Below, piece after piece: positions 25,801 through 34,307 of a DNA stretch of 64,000 nt. The notes beneath the pieces are model-generated. The model ran no database searches and was not told the DNA's origin. It worked only from the letters and a program-made list of their open reading frames with translations. This stretch comes from CAILZL01 sp035548495. GTDB taxonomy: Bacteria > Pseudomonadota > Gammaproteobacteria > Steroidobacterales > Steroidobacteraceae. A program made the translations under genes and the position numbers. Every line of letters starts with the position of its first letter. Positions within the stretch are counted from its first letter, which is position 1. The DNA is taken from positions 4,376 through 68,375 of the forward strand of contig DASZSV010000026.1 of the NCBI GenBank assembly GCA_035548495.1. The letters are read 5' to 3'.

Positions 25801-27059
25801 GCGTGGATGCAAGACACAGCATTATTCCCGATGCGGCATTGAATGCGATGCGCAGGCGTTCACTGCTTGCAAGCCTGGGACGGCGGCTGCTGTTTGCGCA
25901 ACTCGGCAAGTTGCAGCACGGCGAATTGATTATCGTAGATGACACGGGCAAGCATCATTTTGGTCAACGCAGTGCAGAGGCATTGTCCGCCGTCATTCAT
26001 GTGGATCATCCGCAGTTATATGCCGATGTGGCCTTCGGCGGCAGCGTCGGCGCGGGCGAGGCCTATATTCGTGGTTTGTGGCGTTGCGATGATCTGGTGT
26101 CGCTGGTGCGGCTGTTTGTGCTCAATCGCGATGTGTTGAACGGCATGGACAGTGGCTGGGCGTGGTTGAGCAAGCCATTCCTGAAGCTGTTTCATTTCTG
26201 GAATCGCAACAGCAAGGCGGGCAGTGCGCGCAATATCGCGGCGCACTATGACATCGGCAATGAGCTGTACAAACTGATGCTTGATGACACCATGGCATAT
26301 TCCTGCGGCATTTTCAGAACCGAACATGCCACGCTGCGCGAAGCGTCGGTGGAAAAATTCGACACAGCCTGTCGCAAGTTGCAACTGAAGCCGACGGATC
26401 ACTTGCTGGAAATCGGCACGGGCTGGGGCGGCATGGCGATTCATGCGGTGAAAAACTATGGATGCCGTGTCACGACCACCACGATTTCAAAACAGCAATA
26501 CGACCTGGCAAAACAAAAAGTATCTGCAGCAGGTTTGCAGGATCGCATCACGCTGTTGCTGGATGACTATCGCGATCTGCAAGGCCAGTATGACAAGCTG
26601 GTGTCCATCGAAATGATTGAAGCCGTGGGTGCGAATTATCTTGATACGTATCTGGGCAAGTGCGCATCATTGCTGAAGCCGGACGGCGCCATGCTGTTGC
26701 AGGCCATCACACTGCAGGATCAATTCTACAAGCAGGCACTCAAATCAGTGGATTTTATCCAGCGTTATATTTTTCCGGGCAGCTTCATTCCGTCGGTCAA
26801 TGCCATCAGTAATTCGATGACACGGGTAACGGATTTCAAGATCACACATCTTGAAGACTTTGGCCCTCACTACGCAATCACGCTTCATCACTGGCGCGAA
26901 CGCTTTCTCGAATCATTGCCGGAAGTGCGCAAGCTGGGTTATTCCGACAGCTTCATCCGCATGTGGGAGTATTACTTGTGCTATTGCGAAGGCGGATTCA
27001 TGGAGCGGCAACTGGGACTGGCACAGGTGCTGTTCACCAAGCCGGGATACCGGTCTTAA
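25797..27059 (+). CDS. Cyclopropane-fatty-acyl-phospholipid synthase-family methyltransferase
   Basis: 420 residues, full CFA-synthase length. An N-terminal domain binds lipid; then HYDIGNELYKLMLDDTMAYS and the SAM motif LLEIGTGWGGMAIHA, followed by VSIEMIEAVG and HHWRERF. This is the family that adds a methylene or methyl group from SAM to the double bond of phospholipid acyl chains. Last gene of the operon and start at 25797 by ATGA overlap. Whether it makes a cyclopropane ring or a methyl branch cannot be read from sequence. Confidence 0.92.
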   Translation: MSVDARHSIIPDAALNAMRRRSLLASLGRRLLFAQLGKLQHGELIIVDDTGKHHFGQRSAEALSAVIHVDHPQLYADVAFGGSVGAGEAYIRGLWRCDDLVSLVRLFVLNRDVLNGMDSGWAWLSKPFLKLFHFWNRNSKAGSARNIAAHYDIGNELYKLMLDDTMAYSCGIFRTEHATLREASVEKFDTACRKLQLKPTDHLLEIGTGWGGMAIHAVKNYGCRVTTTTISKQQYDLAKQKVSAAGLQDRITLLLDDYRDLQGQYDKLVSIEMIEAVGANYLDTYLGKCASLLKPDGAMLLQAITLQDQFYKQALKSVDFIQRYIFPGSFIPSVNAISNSMTRVTDFKITHLEDFGPHYAITLHHWRERFLESLPEVRKLGYSDSFIRMWEYYLCYCEGGFMERQLGLAQVLFTKPGYRS

Positions 27060-27082
27060 CGTCTTTCTATATCCTGCCGGTG

Positions 27083-27109
27083 TTCAATCACCATTGGTCA
27101 GTGATTGAA
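27083..27109. terminator. Hairpin between convergent genes
   Basis: TTCAATCAC (27083-27091) and GTGATTGAA (27101-27109) pair over 9 bp with a 9-nt loop. It lies 24 nt after the stop of the CFA gene. No clear T-run follows on the plus strand, so termination is uncertain; it may act on either strand. Confidence 0.4.
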
Positions 27110-27126
27110 AATTGATGATGGCAACA

Positions 27127-27660
27127 TCAAGTAAATTTTGATTTGAACTTGTCCCACATGCCGGCGGGCTTTTCCGGTTCTGCATTCGGCCGGCGTGGCG
27201 GTGGCGGTTTCTTGTGCACCATGGCCGGATGCGCAGCACGCGTGCGATCAGTGCGTGGTTTCAACGGTGCATCGGAGTTGTAAGGATTGAATCCGGTGTC
27301 TTCTTTCGATTTGACCTTGGGGGCATTCGGAGCATTTTTTGCCGATTTTCCGCCAATGGTCTGAACCGGTTGTGTGGCTGCCAGACTGAGTTCCGGCGCC
27401 TCCAGTTTTTTCAGGCGCTGTGTGGTGACATCGGTTTCGTACACGCCCGGTGCGGTTTGCCATTCCCATACCGGATTGCCGCGCGAATCAAAGGCAACAC
27501 GTCCCGATTTGTTGTCTGCATCCTCAGCGTGCTTGTTGCCTGACATTGTGGAGGCATGAGTACTGGATGCCGCTTTGCTTGAAGAGGCGGGGGCTGATCG
27601 TGGCGCGCCAGCGTGATGTTTTTCCGGCGGTGTGTTGTTCCGATGTCTGGAGTCGCTCAT
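27127..27660 (-). CDS. Proline/lysine-rich hypothetical protein
   Basis: 177 residues. It opens with a low-complexity, Ser/Ala/Thr-rich segment. A compact conserved-looking core (GRVAFDSRGNPVWEWQT) starts near residue 52, and a Pro/Lys-rich tail ends with MWDKFKSKF. Such DSRGNPVWEW cores occur in small uncharacterised proteobacterial proteins. No signal peptide or membrane segment, so it is probably cytoplasmic and partly disordered. Convergent with the lipid operon. Confidence 0.6.
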   Translation of the reverse strand: MSDSRHRNNTPPEKHHAGAPRSAPASSSKAASSTHASTMSGNKHAEDADNKSGRVAFDSRGNPVWEWQTAPGVYETDVTTQRLKKLEAPELSLAATQPVQTIGGKSAKNAPNAPKVKSKEDTGFNPYNSDAPLKPRTDRTRAAHPAMVHKKPPPPRRPNAEPEKPAGMWDKFKSKFT

Positions 27661-27889
27661 AAGCTACTAATGAATATCGGCCCGCAAAAAAGTTCCTGTA
27701 ATTCCTGTTGGAACTTACCATAGCGCAAATTGATGAGTGATGCTGCTTTTATAAGCAATTTTGAGCAATTGCAATCGTTACACTTGAACAATAGTGTGAC
27801 AGCCAACACACTTGGAGCATGGGATGAACGGCGTTGCACTTGCCGCCTTGCTTAATTTCAATACCGCCTTGTAGGACCAAAACTGAACC
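27661..27889. other. Intergenic region upstream of ABC exporter
   Basis: AT-rich tracts around 27720-27800 are typical of a promoter region for the divergent genes at 27127-27660 and 27890. No clear operator seen. Confidence 0.3.
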
Positions 27890-29728
27890 GTGAATTCTCA
27901 TTCGCATAGCAAATCATCACAGGCTGCGCCTGCAACCATGTCCGGCTTCTTCGGTGTGTTTTCCTACAGCCGGCGCGCCATTCAACTGGTATGGACCACC
28001 AGCCGCTGGCTGAGCGGCGCGCTGGCGGTACTGACATTGATTGCCGGTGTATTGCCTGCGTCCATCGCACTGGTTGGCGCACGCATTGTGGATGCCGTGC
28101 TGTTTGCCATGCACAGTGCTGCTCACGATGCAACGCCGGTATTGAAATGGGTCATGCTTGAAGGTGCGCTGGTTGCATTGCTTGCAGGAGCGCAGCGTGG
28201 TTTGTCGCTGTGTCAATCGTTGCTGCGCGCGCAACTGGGGCAGCGTGTCAATGTGATGATTCTGGAGAAGGCATTGACATTGCAGCTTGCGCAATTTGAA
28301 GACTCGGAGTTCTACGACAAGCTCACGCGCGCACGGCGCGAAGCATCACAACGTCCCTTGTCACTGGTGATGCGCACTTTCGGTCTGATGCAGAACATTG
28401 TGTCGTTGTTCAGTTATGCTGCCTTGCTGATCCAGTTTTCAGTATGGGCATTGGTGATTCTGCTGTGCGCGGGACTGCCTGCATTTGTTGCGGAAGCAAA
28501 ATTTTCCGGTGATGCGTTCCGGCTGTTTCGCTGGCGTTCGCCTGAAACCCGCATGCAGATGTATCTTGAAACAGTGATTGCACGTGAAGATCACGCCAAG
28601 GAAGTAAAGCTGTTCCAGCTTGGACCGCTGTTGCTGGATCGTTATCGCAGGATCTTCCAGAAGTTGTACAGGGAAGATCGCGATCTCACGATTCGCCGCG
28701 ATACATGGGGATTCGTTCTGGGATTGATTGGCACCATTGCCTTGTATGGCGCTTATGCATGGATTGCGCTGAGCACCATTGCAACGCGCATTTCACTTGG
28801 GCAGATGACCATGTACCTGATGCTGTTTCGTCAGGGACAGTCGGCGGTGTCTGCCAGTTTGTCGGCAGTCAGCGGTTTGTACGAAGACAATCTTTATCTT
28901 TCAACTTTGTATGAATATCTCGAAACGCCGGTGATTGAATCGCAGGGCCATGCAACGCTGGGTGCAATGCCGGGCGACGGCATTCGCTTTGAACAGGTCA
29001 GTTTCATCTATCCCGGCGCAGAGCAGCCCACGCTTTACGATATCAACCTGCACATTCGCCCCGGTGAATCGCTGGCATTGGTGGGCGAGAATGGTTCTGG
29101 AAAAACCACGCTGATCAAATTGCTGACGCGCCTGTATGCGCCAGACAGCGGCCGCATTCTGCTGGATGGCACCGACTTGCAGGAATGGGATGAAGCGACA
29201 TTGCGTCAACGTATCGGCGTCATCTTTCAGGACTTTGCGCGTTACCAATTGTTGCTTGGCGAAAACATTGGCGCAGGCGATGTCGTTCATTTTGAGAATG
29301 AAGAACAATGGCGTGTTGCAGCAGAGCAAGGCATGGCCGCACCGATTGTTGCCTCCATGCCCGCAGGTTATCGCACGCAGTTGGGCAAGTGGTTCAAGGA
29401 TGGACGCGAGTTGAGCGGCGGACAATGGCAGAAGATCGCGCTGTCACGCGCCTTCATGCGTTCGCGTGCAGACATTCTGGTGCTCGATGAGCCGACCGCC
29501 GCAATGGATGCCGGTGCCGAAGCCGAAGTGTTTGCGCATTTCCAGACATTGACGCGCGGCCGCATTGCCATCCTGATCTCGCATCGCTTTTCAACGGTGC
29601 GCATGGCGGATCAGATTGTAGTGATTCGTGATGGTCATGTTATTGAACATGGCAGCCATGAAGACTTGATGAAACGCAACGGTCACTATGCGCACTTGTT
29701 TTCATTGCAGGCGCGCGGATATCAGTAA
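27890..29728 (+). CDS. ABC exporter, fused permease/ATPase
   Basis: 612 residues. A six-helix transmembrane domain (residues about 20-340) precedes the ATPase domain with Walker A GENGSGKTT, signature LSGGQWQK, Walker B ILVLDEPTAAMD and the switch His in LISHRF. This is a half-transporter of the exporter type, expected to dimerise. The substrate is not deducible. Start: a GTG at 27890. No membrane-fusion or outer-membrane partner nearby. The neighbouring YbjQ-like protein is probably unrelated. Confidence 0.92.
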   Translation: MNSHSHSKSSQAAPATMSGFFGVFSYSRRAIQLVWTTSRWLSGALAVLTLIAGVLPASIALVGARIVDAVLFAMHSAAHDATPVLKWVMLEGALVALLAGAQRGLSLCQSLLRAQLGQRVNVMILEKALTLQLAQFEDSEFYDKLTRARREASQRPLSLVMRTFGLMQNIVSLFSYAALLIQFSVWALVILLCAGLPAFVAEAKFSGDAFRLFRWRSPETRMQMYLETVIAREDHAKEVKLFQLGPLLLDRYRRIFQKLYREDRDLTIRRDTWGFVLGLIGTIALYGAYAWIALSTIATRISLGQMTMYLMLFRQGQSAVSASLSAVSGLYEDNLYLSTLYEYLETPVIESQGHATLGAMPGDGIRFEQVSFIYPGAEQPTLYDINLHIRPGESLALVGENGSGKTTLIKLLTRLYAPDSGRILLDGTDLQEWDEATLRQRIGVIFQDFARYQLLLGENIGAGDVVHFENEEQWRVAAEQGMAAPIVASMPAGYRTQLGKWFKDGRELSGGQWQKIALSRAFMRSRADILVLDEPTAAMDAGAEAEVFAHFQTLTRGRIAILISHRFSTVRMADQIVVIRDGHVIEHGSHEDLMKRNGHYAHLFSLQARGYQ

Positions 29729-29823
29729 GCTCATCGCGCGGCATATGCCGCGCAATTGATTACGCCGTGGCAAAGGAACATACTGCCGCGCGCTTGTTTC
29801 AACACAGAGTCTGGAGAAAAATC

Positions 29824-30153
29824 GTGGAAGCAAAAATGGTAACAACGGCACTGGAACTTCCGGGCCATGAAATCGTTGGCAATGTAGGCATTGTGCGCGG
29901 CATCGTGGTGCGTTCGCGTTCCATTGTCGGTTCATTCGCAGCGGGCATACAGACCATCTTTGGCGGCAACATCACGCTGTACACCGAAATGTGCGAACAG
30001 GCGCGCAAGGATGCCTTCAAGCTGATGGTGTCACAGGCGCAATCACATGGCGCCAATGCGATTGTCGGCATGCGTTACGATGCAACTGAAGTAATGAATG
30101 GCGTGACCGAGGTGTTGTGCTATGGCACGGCGGTGATCACGCGGCCGAAATGA
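29824..30153 (+). CDS. YbjQ/UPF0145-family heavy-metal-binding domain protein
   Basis: 109 residues. ELPGHEIVGNVGIVRGIVVRS (first part of the core) and SHGANAIVGMRYDATEV match the YbjQ (DUF74) family, small pentameric proteins of unknown role with a putative metal-binding fold. I chose the GTG at 29824 because GGAG lies 7 nt upstream; the ATG at 29836, four codons on, is an alternative. Ends 6 nt from the convergent gene that follows. Confidence 0.88.
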   Translation: MEAKMVTTALELPGHEIVGNVGIVRGIVVRSRSIVGSFAAGIQTIFGGNITLYTEMCEQARKDAFKLMVSQAQSHGANAIVGMRYDATEVMNGVTEVLCYGTAVITRPK

Positions 30154-30159
30154 TGTCCG

Positions 30160-30519
30160 TTATTTCTTGAACATTGCTTCCAGCGCCTTGCGTGCCTCAT
30201 CGGCTGAAGAGTGGTCGCCATTCGAATTGCCACCGAACAACGCATCCAGGGCTGCACGCGATGCAGTACTCGCAGGCGCAGGCTGATAGGCATTGTTGTT
30301 GAGCACGAAGTAATCACAGAAATTGGCGCGCTGCTTGTCGCGAACTTCTTCAGCGATGGTTTCGCGGCAATGTTTCGCAACTGTCACATCGTAAAAAACA
30401 CATTGCCTGCACACATGCAGTTCAGCACCGCATTGCTTGCAGACATCCAGCCGCAACAGCGGCAGGCTCAATTGTGCCAGCGACGCGCCGCACTTCCAGC
30501 AAAGGGCAGAATCCGGCAT
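30160..30519 (-). CDS. Zinc-ribbon-like small protein
   Basis: 119 residues with four CxxC-type pairs: CWKC near residue 7, CKQC and CRQC near 27-40, plus cysteines in KHCRE and NFCDY. Such spacing suggests one or two zinc-binding ribbons. The C-terminal half is Ala/Ser-rich and ends in EALEAMFKK-like helix. No named family recognised. Its ATG at 30519 lies 52 nt inside the preceding gene on the same strand, an unusually long overlap. Confidence 0.7.
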   Translation of the reverse strand: MPDSALCWKCGASLAQLSLPLLRLDVCKQCGAELHVCRQCVFYDVTVAKHCRETIAEEVRDKQRANFCDYFVLNNNAYQPAPASTASRAALDALFGGNSNGDHSSADEARKALEAMFKK

Positions 30520-31115
30520 GAACGGCCTCTTGAACGACCAAGTGTGGTGGCGTGGGCACCGCTGCTGTCGGTATCCACTGCGGGTTTGTTGAGTTCCACT
30601 TGCGCCAGACGTATTTCATCGACGATGTCCACGCCAGCGCCCAGCAATTCAATCATGCCAATGACTGCATGGCCCGCATAGTAGAGCTCTGCCATTTCGG
30701 TGGCGCCTTCATCCAGTTCGCGCCGTGATGCTTCCGCCGTCAGGATGCCCTGTACCGAGAGCAGGTAGAATCGCGCGCGCGAATTCTCCGGCAATGGATA
30801 TGTCGCAGCAGGTGAGCAACATGCAATCATGCGCTGTGCAATGCCGAGCATGTTCGCCGCGCTTTGCCGCACTTCTGAATACAGTCCGCAACCCACTGCG
30901 CCGCTGCCATCGCTGAGATACACGCTGCATGAACCATCAGCCAGCACCACCAGCGACACGATGACTTCAGGATAGCCCAGTTCCATCATCACGCCCCACA
31001 CTTGCGGACACTTGGACAATATCAAGCCGATGTCTTCAACCTTGAGGTTGAACACATTATTGCGCAGTAATGCCGTGACAGCGGCGGGTTCCAATGGAGC
31101 TTCGTTATTCTTCAT
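30468..31115 (-). CDS. Conserved hypothetical protein; C-terminus possibly altered
   Basis: 215 residues. Most of it reads as a compact globular protein (FNLKVEDIGLILSKCPQVWG, PEVIVSLVVLADGSCSVYLSD), without membrane segments or a known motif. The last 25 or so residues (RGRSCRILPFAGSAARRW) are Arg-rich and lie over the start of the next gene in another frame. They look unlike a natural end, so a frameshift near 30520-30560 or a sequencing error is possible. It forms a two-gene unit with the zinc-ribbon protein. Confidence 0.65.
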   Translation of the reverse strand: MKNNEAPLEPAAVTALLRNNVFNLKVEDIGLILSKCPQVWGVMMELGYPEVIVSLVVLADGSCSVYLSDGSGAVGCGLYSEVRQSAANMLGIAQRMIACCSPAATYPLPENSRARFYLLSVQGILTAEASRRELDEGATEMAELYYAGHAVIGMIELLGAGVDIVDEIRLAQVELNKPAVDTDSSGAHATTLGRSRGRSCRILPFAGSAARRWHN

Positions 31116-31257
31116 GTATGCTATGGGTTATGTGCAAACTGGCTCGCAACGCCCGCAAGTGTGTCCGTAACCCCGCCGCCTTACAAGGGCTGTCGCCAAA
31201 TTTAATTGGCCGGGAATTTGCGTTTGCTGCCGTCATGTCGCGGGACAATCCTGAAAA

Positions 31258-33180
31258 ATGAATTCTTCCTCCGCAGCACCTGCACCGCAACAATCGCAAT
31301 CGCAGGCATCACATCATTCCACTGAAGGCACTTCCAAGGCGCTGATGATAGGCGCATTGGGCGTGGTGTTTGGCGACATCGGCACCAGTCCGCTGTATAC
31401 ATTGAACACGCTGTTCATGTCAGAAGGCAGTGTGTCGCTGAGCGTGCCCAATATCTTCGGCGTGCTGTCGCTGATCTTCTGGGCACTGACACTGATCATA
31501 TCGGTGAAATATGTGGGCTTCGTGATGCGCGCCGACAACAAGGGTGAAGGCGGCATTCTCGCACTGAGCACCCTGCTGGTTGCCGCATCACGCAACTGGC
31601 GATTGTGGTCACCGGTGGCGGCGCTGGGTGTGTTTGGCGCTGCTTTTTTCCTTGGTGATGGTTTCATCACGCCGCCGCAATCCATCATGGGCGCCATCGA
31701 AGGTGTGATAGTCATGTCACCCAGGTTTGCCCACGTTGTGGTGCCGGGTACGGTCATTGCACTTACGGTATTGTTTACCGTGCAACGTCATGGTACCGGC
31801 GCAGTCAGCAAGGCCTTCGGTCCGGTGATGCTGTTGTGGTTCTCGTGCATCGCATTGCTCGGCGCCATATCCATCATCAAAACGCCGGGTATTCTGCTGG
31901 CGTTGAGTCCCTATTACGCATTTCATTACCTGATGAATAACGGCTGGCCGGGATTTGTTTCGCTGTCTTTTGTGTTTCTTGCCATCACCGGTGGTGAAGC
32001 GCTGTATGCCGACATGGGACACTTTGGCCGTCCACCGATCCGCAATGCATGGTTCACCATCGCCATGCCGGCATTGCTCATCAATTATTTCGGACAAGGT
32101 GCATTGCTGTTGCGCAATCCCGGCGCCATCAACAATCCCTTTTATCTGCTGGCACCGGGCTGGGCGCTGCCGTTGCTGATCATGCTGGCCATTGCCGCAG
32201 CGATCATTGCATCGCAGGCATTGATATCCGGCGTGTTTTCCGTGGCGCGGCAGGCGATCAACCTGGGCTATCTGCCGCGTCTCAAGGTGCTGCATTCATC
32301 TGAAGACGAAATCGGACAGGTATATCTGCCTTCGATGAACTGGTTGCTGTTTGCAGGCACGGTGATGCTCACCATCAAGTTTGGTTCTGCTGAAGCATTG
32401 GCCAATGCCTATGGCATCGCTGTGTCGACCAACATGGTGATGGTCAGCATCATGCTGGCATTGTTGCTGCCGTCGATGAACTGGCGTTACCGGCGTGCCA
32501 CATCCGTGTTGCTGGTCTGCACTGCGTTGATCGAGGTGTGTTTCTTTGTTGCCAACATGACCAAGTTTTTCAGCGGCGGCTGGTTCCCGCTGGTGATTGC
32601 CGCGGGCGGATATCTGTTGATGAGCACTTGGCATGAAGGCAGAAAGAATCTCAACTGGCTATTGACAACGCAACAGGTTTCGACCCGGGATTTTCTGGCA
32701 CAGATTGAACAGGAACCGCCGCGACGTGTTGCAGGCACGGCGGTGTACCTGGTCAGCGAAGCCAGTGGTGTGCCGCGTGCGTTGACGCAGAACCTGCGTT
32801 TCAATGGTGTATTGCACGAACGCAATCTGCTGTTCACTTTCTCCAGTGCCGAAGTGCCCAGCGTACCCAATGAAGAACGTGTCAGTGTGCAAACGCTGGC
32901 GCCGGGATTGTTCCGCGTGGTGGCGCGTTATGGTTTCATGGAGACGCCCAACATTGTTGGCGCGTTGCGTGCGGCTGAAGAAAAGGGACTGGAGTTCAAG
33001 CCCGAAGAAACGATGTACGTGGTGGGTCGTGAAAATCCGGTGATCACCGGCACTCGCGGCATGCCAGCATGGCGCAAGCGGTTGTTTGCGATCATGGGGC
33101 GCAATGCGCAACTTGCGGCAGTACACTTTGGTGTGCCGGCGCATCGTGTGGTGGAGATTGGCAGTCAGGTAAGATTGTAA
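31258..33180 (+). CDS. kup: Kup-family potassium uptake permease
   Basis: 640 residues, normal for Kup/HAK. The N-terminal GVVFGDIGTSPLYTLNTLF is the family signature, followed by LGDGFITPPQSIMGAIEG and about 12 membrane segments. A cytoplasmic C-terminal domain of about 170 residues has RTLTQNLRFNGVLHERNL-like content. It is a H+/K+ symporter of the inner membrane for constitutive, moderate-affinity K+ uptake. Transcribed alone; the upstream gene is divergent. Confidence 0.95.
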   Translation: MNSSSAAPAPQQSQSQASHHSTEGTSKALMIGALGVVFGDIGTSPLYTLNTLFMSEGSVSLSVPNIFGVLSLIFWALTLIISVKYVGFVMRADNKGEGGILALSTLLVAASRNWRLWSPVAALGVFGAAFFLGDGFITPPQSIMGAIEGVIVMSPRFAHVVVPGTVIALTVLFTVQRHGTGAVSKAFGPVMLLWFSCIALLGAISIIKTPGILLALSPYYAFHYLMNNGWPGFVSLSFVFLAITGGEALYADMGHFGRPPIRNAWFTIAMPALLINYFGQGALLLRNPGAINNPFYLLAPGWALPLLIMLAIAAAIIASQALISGVFSVARQAINLGYLPRLKVLHSSEDEIGQVYLPSMNWLLFAGTVMLTIKFGSAEALANAYGIAVSTNMVMVSIMLALLLPSMNWRYRRATSVLLVCTALIEVCFFVANMTKFFSGGWFPLVIAAGGYLLMSTWHEGRKNLNWLLTTQQVSTRDFLAQIEQEPPRRVAGTAVYLVSEASGVPRALTQNLRFNGVLHERNLLFTFSSAEVPSVPNEERVSVQTLAPGLFRVVARYGFMETPNIVGALRAAEEKGLEFKPEETMYVVGRENPVITGTRGMPAWRKRLFAIMGRNAQLAAVHFGVPAHRVVEIGSQVRL

Positions 33181-33304
33181 GTTGTGTTGATAGCTAATCC
33201 GGCATCAGTAGTTGAATGGTCAATAGTCATCGTGTTTTTGACGATTTGGCACATAGTTAATCAGTGTCATTGCAATTGTCTGATATGAGTGGAGTGAAGT
33301 AGGT

Positions 33305-33829
33305 ATGGCAATTGAGAAAGTAACAGCGGGCAATCAGGCGCCGGATATCTTCAATGTGATCATTGAAATTCCGATGAATGCCGATCCCATCAAGTATGAA
33401 GTGGACAAGGAAACCGGTGCGTTGTTTGTAGATCGCTTCATGGGCACAGCAATGAACTATCCCTGCAACTATGGGTACATTCCGAAGACCCTGTCTGCTG
33501 ATGGTGATCCTGTCGATGTGCTGGTGATCACGCCATTTCCGCTGGTGCACGGTGTGGTGGTGCGTTGCCGTCCATTGGGCATTCTGAAGATGATTGACGA
33601 GCACGGCAATGATTCAAAAGTGCTGGCGGTGCCCGAAGAACGCGTGCTGCATATCTATGATCACTGGAAGTCGCATCTCGACATCAATCCGCATCGCCTG
33701 AACCAGATCCAGCATTTCTTTGAACACTACAAGGATCTTGAGCCCGGCAAGTGGGTCAAGATCATTGGCTGGGGCGGTATTGATGAAGCCAAACAGGAAA
33801 TCAGGGACGGAATGAACAGTTACCGGTAA
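33305..33829 (+). CDS. ppa: Inorganic pyrophosphatase
   Basis: 174 residues, the normal family I length. Visible active-site elements are KYEVDKETG, MNYPCNYGYIP and DGDPVDVL, which supply the aspartates that bind magnesium. It hydrolyses pyrophosphate in the cytoplasm and pulls biosynthetic reactions forward. Encoded alone, 125 nt after kup. Confidence 0.96.
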   Translation: MAIEKVTAGNQAPDIFNVIIEIPMNADPIKYEVDKETGALFVDRFMGTAMNYPCNYGYIPKTLSADGDPVDVLVITPFPLVHGVVVRCRPLGILKMIDEHGNDSKVLAVPEERVLHIYDHWKSHLDINPHRLNQIQHFFEHYKDLEPGKWVKIIGWGGIDEAKQEIRDGMNSYR

Positions 33830-33849
33830 TTGCCTGTTGTACGCGCTTG

Positions 33850-34266
33850 CTATGAGCGCAGCTGGCTCAGCAACTGGAACAGTGTGTTGATGCCCCAGTG
33901 TTCGGCATATTTGCCGTCGGCAATGCGCACGATGTCGATGACATCAATGCTCACTGCACGACCGGTAGCTGCAATTCCCATTAATGTTCCCTGATGCGTG
34001 GCGTGAATCGTTTTGCGTGTGGTGACCTTGTCGCCTTCGGCAATTTGATCGTGAATCTCCACTTTCAAATCAGGAAACGCCGGTTTAAGAATGTTGGCAA
34101 CCATGTGCATCATGCCTTCAGGACCTGCCGGTGTGCCGGGCGGCGCGGTGCGATTGACGAAGCCGGGCGCGAGCAATTCTTTTGCAGCATCCATGTTGCC
34201 CTGCTCAATCACTTCGACGTTGAATCTGCGAACGACGGCTTTGTTGGCTTCAAGCGTTGCTGACAT
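33850..34266 (-). CDS. SnoaL-like ester cyclase family protein
   Basis: 138 residues. The pattern AKELLAPGFVNRTAPPGTPAGPEGMM, followed by DKVTTRKTIHATHQGTLMG, is typical of SnoaL-like polyketide cyclase/ester cyclase proteins (NTF2-like fold), many of unknown substrate. It follows glk by 41 nt on the same strand and could be the last gene of that operon, or separate. Function in sugar metabolism is not supported by sequence. Confidence 0.85.
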   Translation of the reverse strand: MSATLEANKAVVRRFNVEVIEQGNMDAAKELLAPGFVNRTAPPGTPAGPEGMMHMVANILKPAFPDLKVEIHDQIAEGDKVTTRKTIHATHQGTLMGIAATGRAVSIDVIDIVRIADGKYAEHWGINTLFQLLSQLRS

Positions 34267-34307
34267 TGCGCTGGACAGTGGTTGTTGAGAAATGACGGAG
34301 AACCCGG

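Noticed and set aside
31717..32295. 192-codon minus-strand frame inside kup
   Set aside because: It is fully antisense to a well-supported gene and has no recognisable domain; typical of GC-rich third-position bias.
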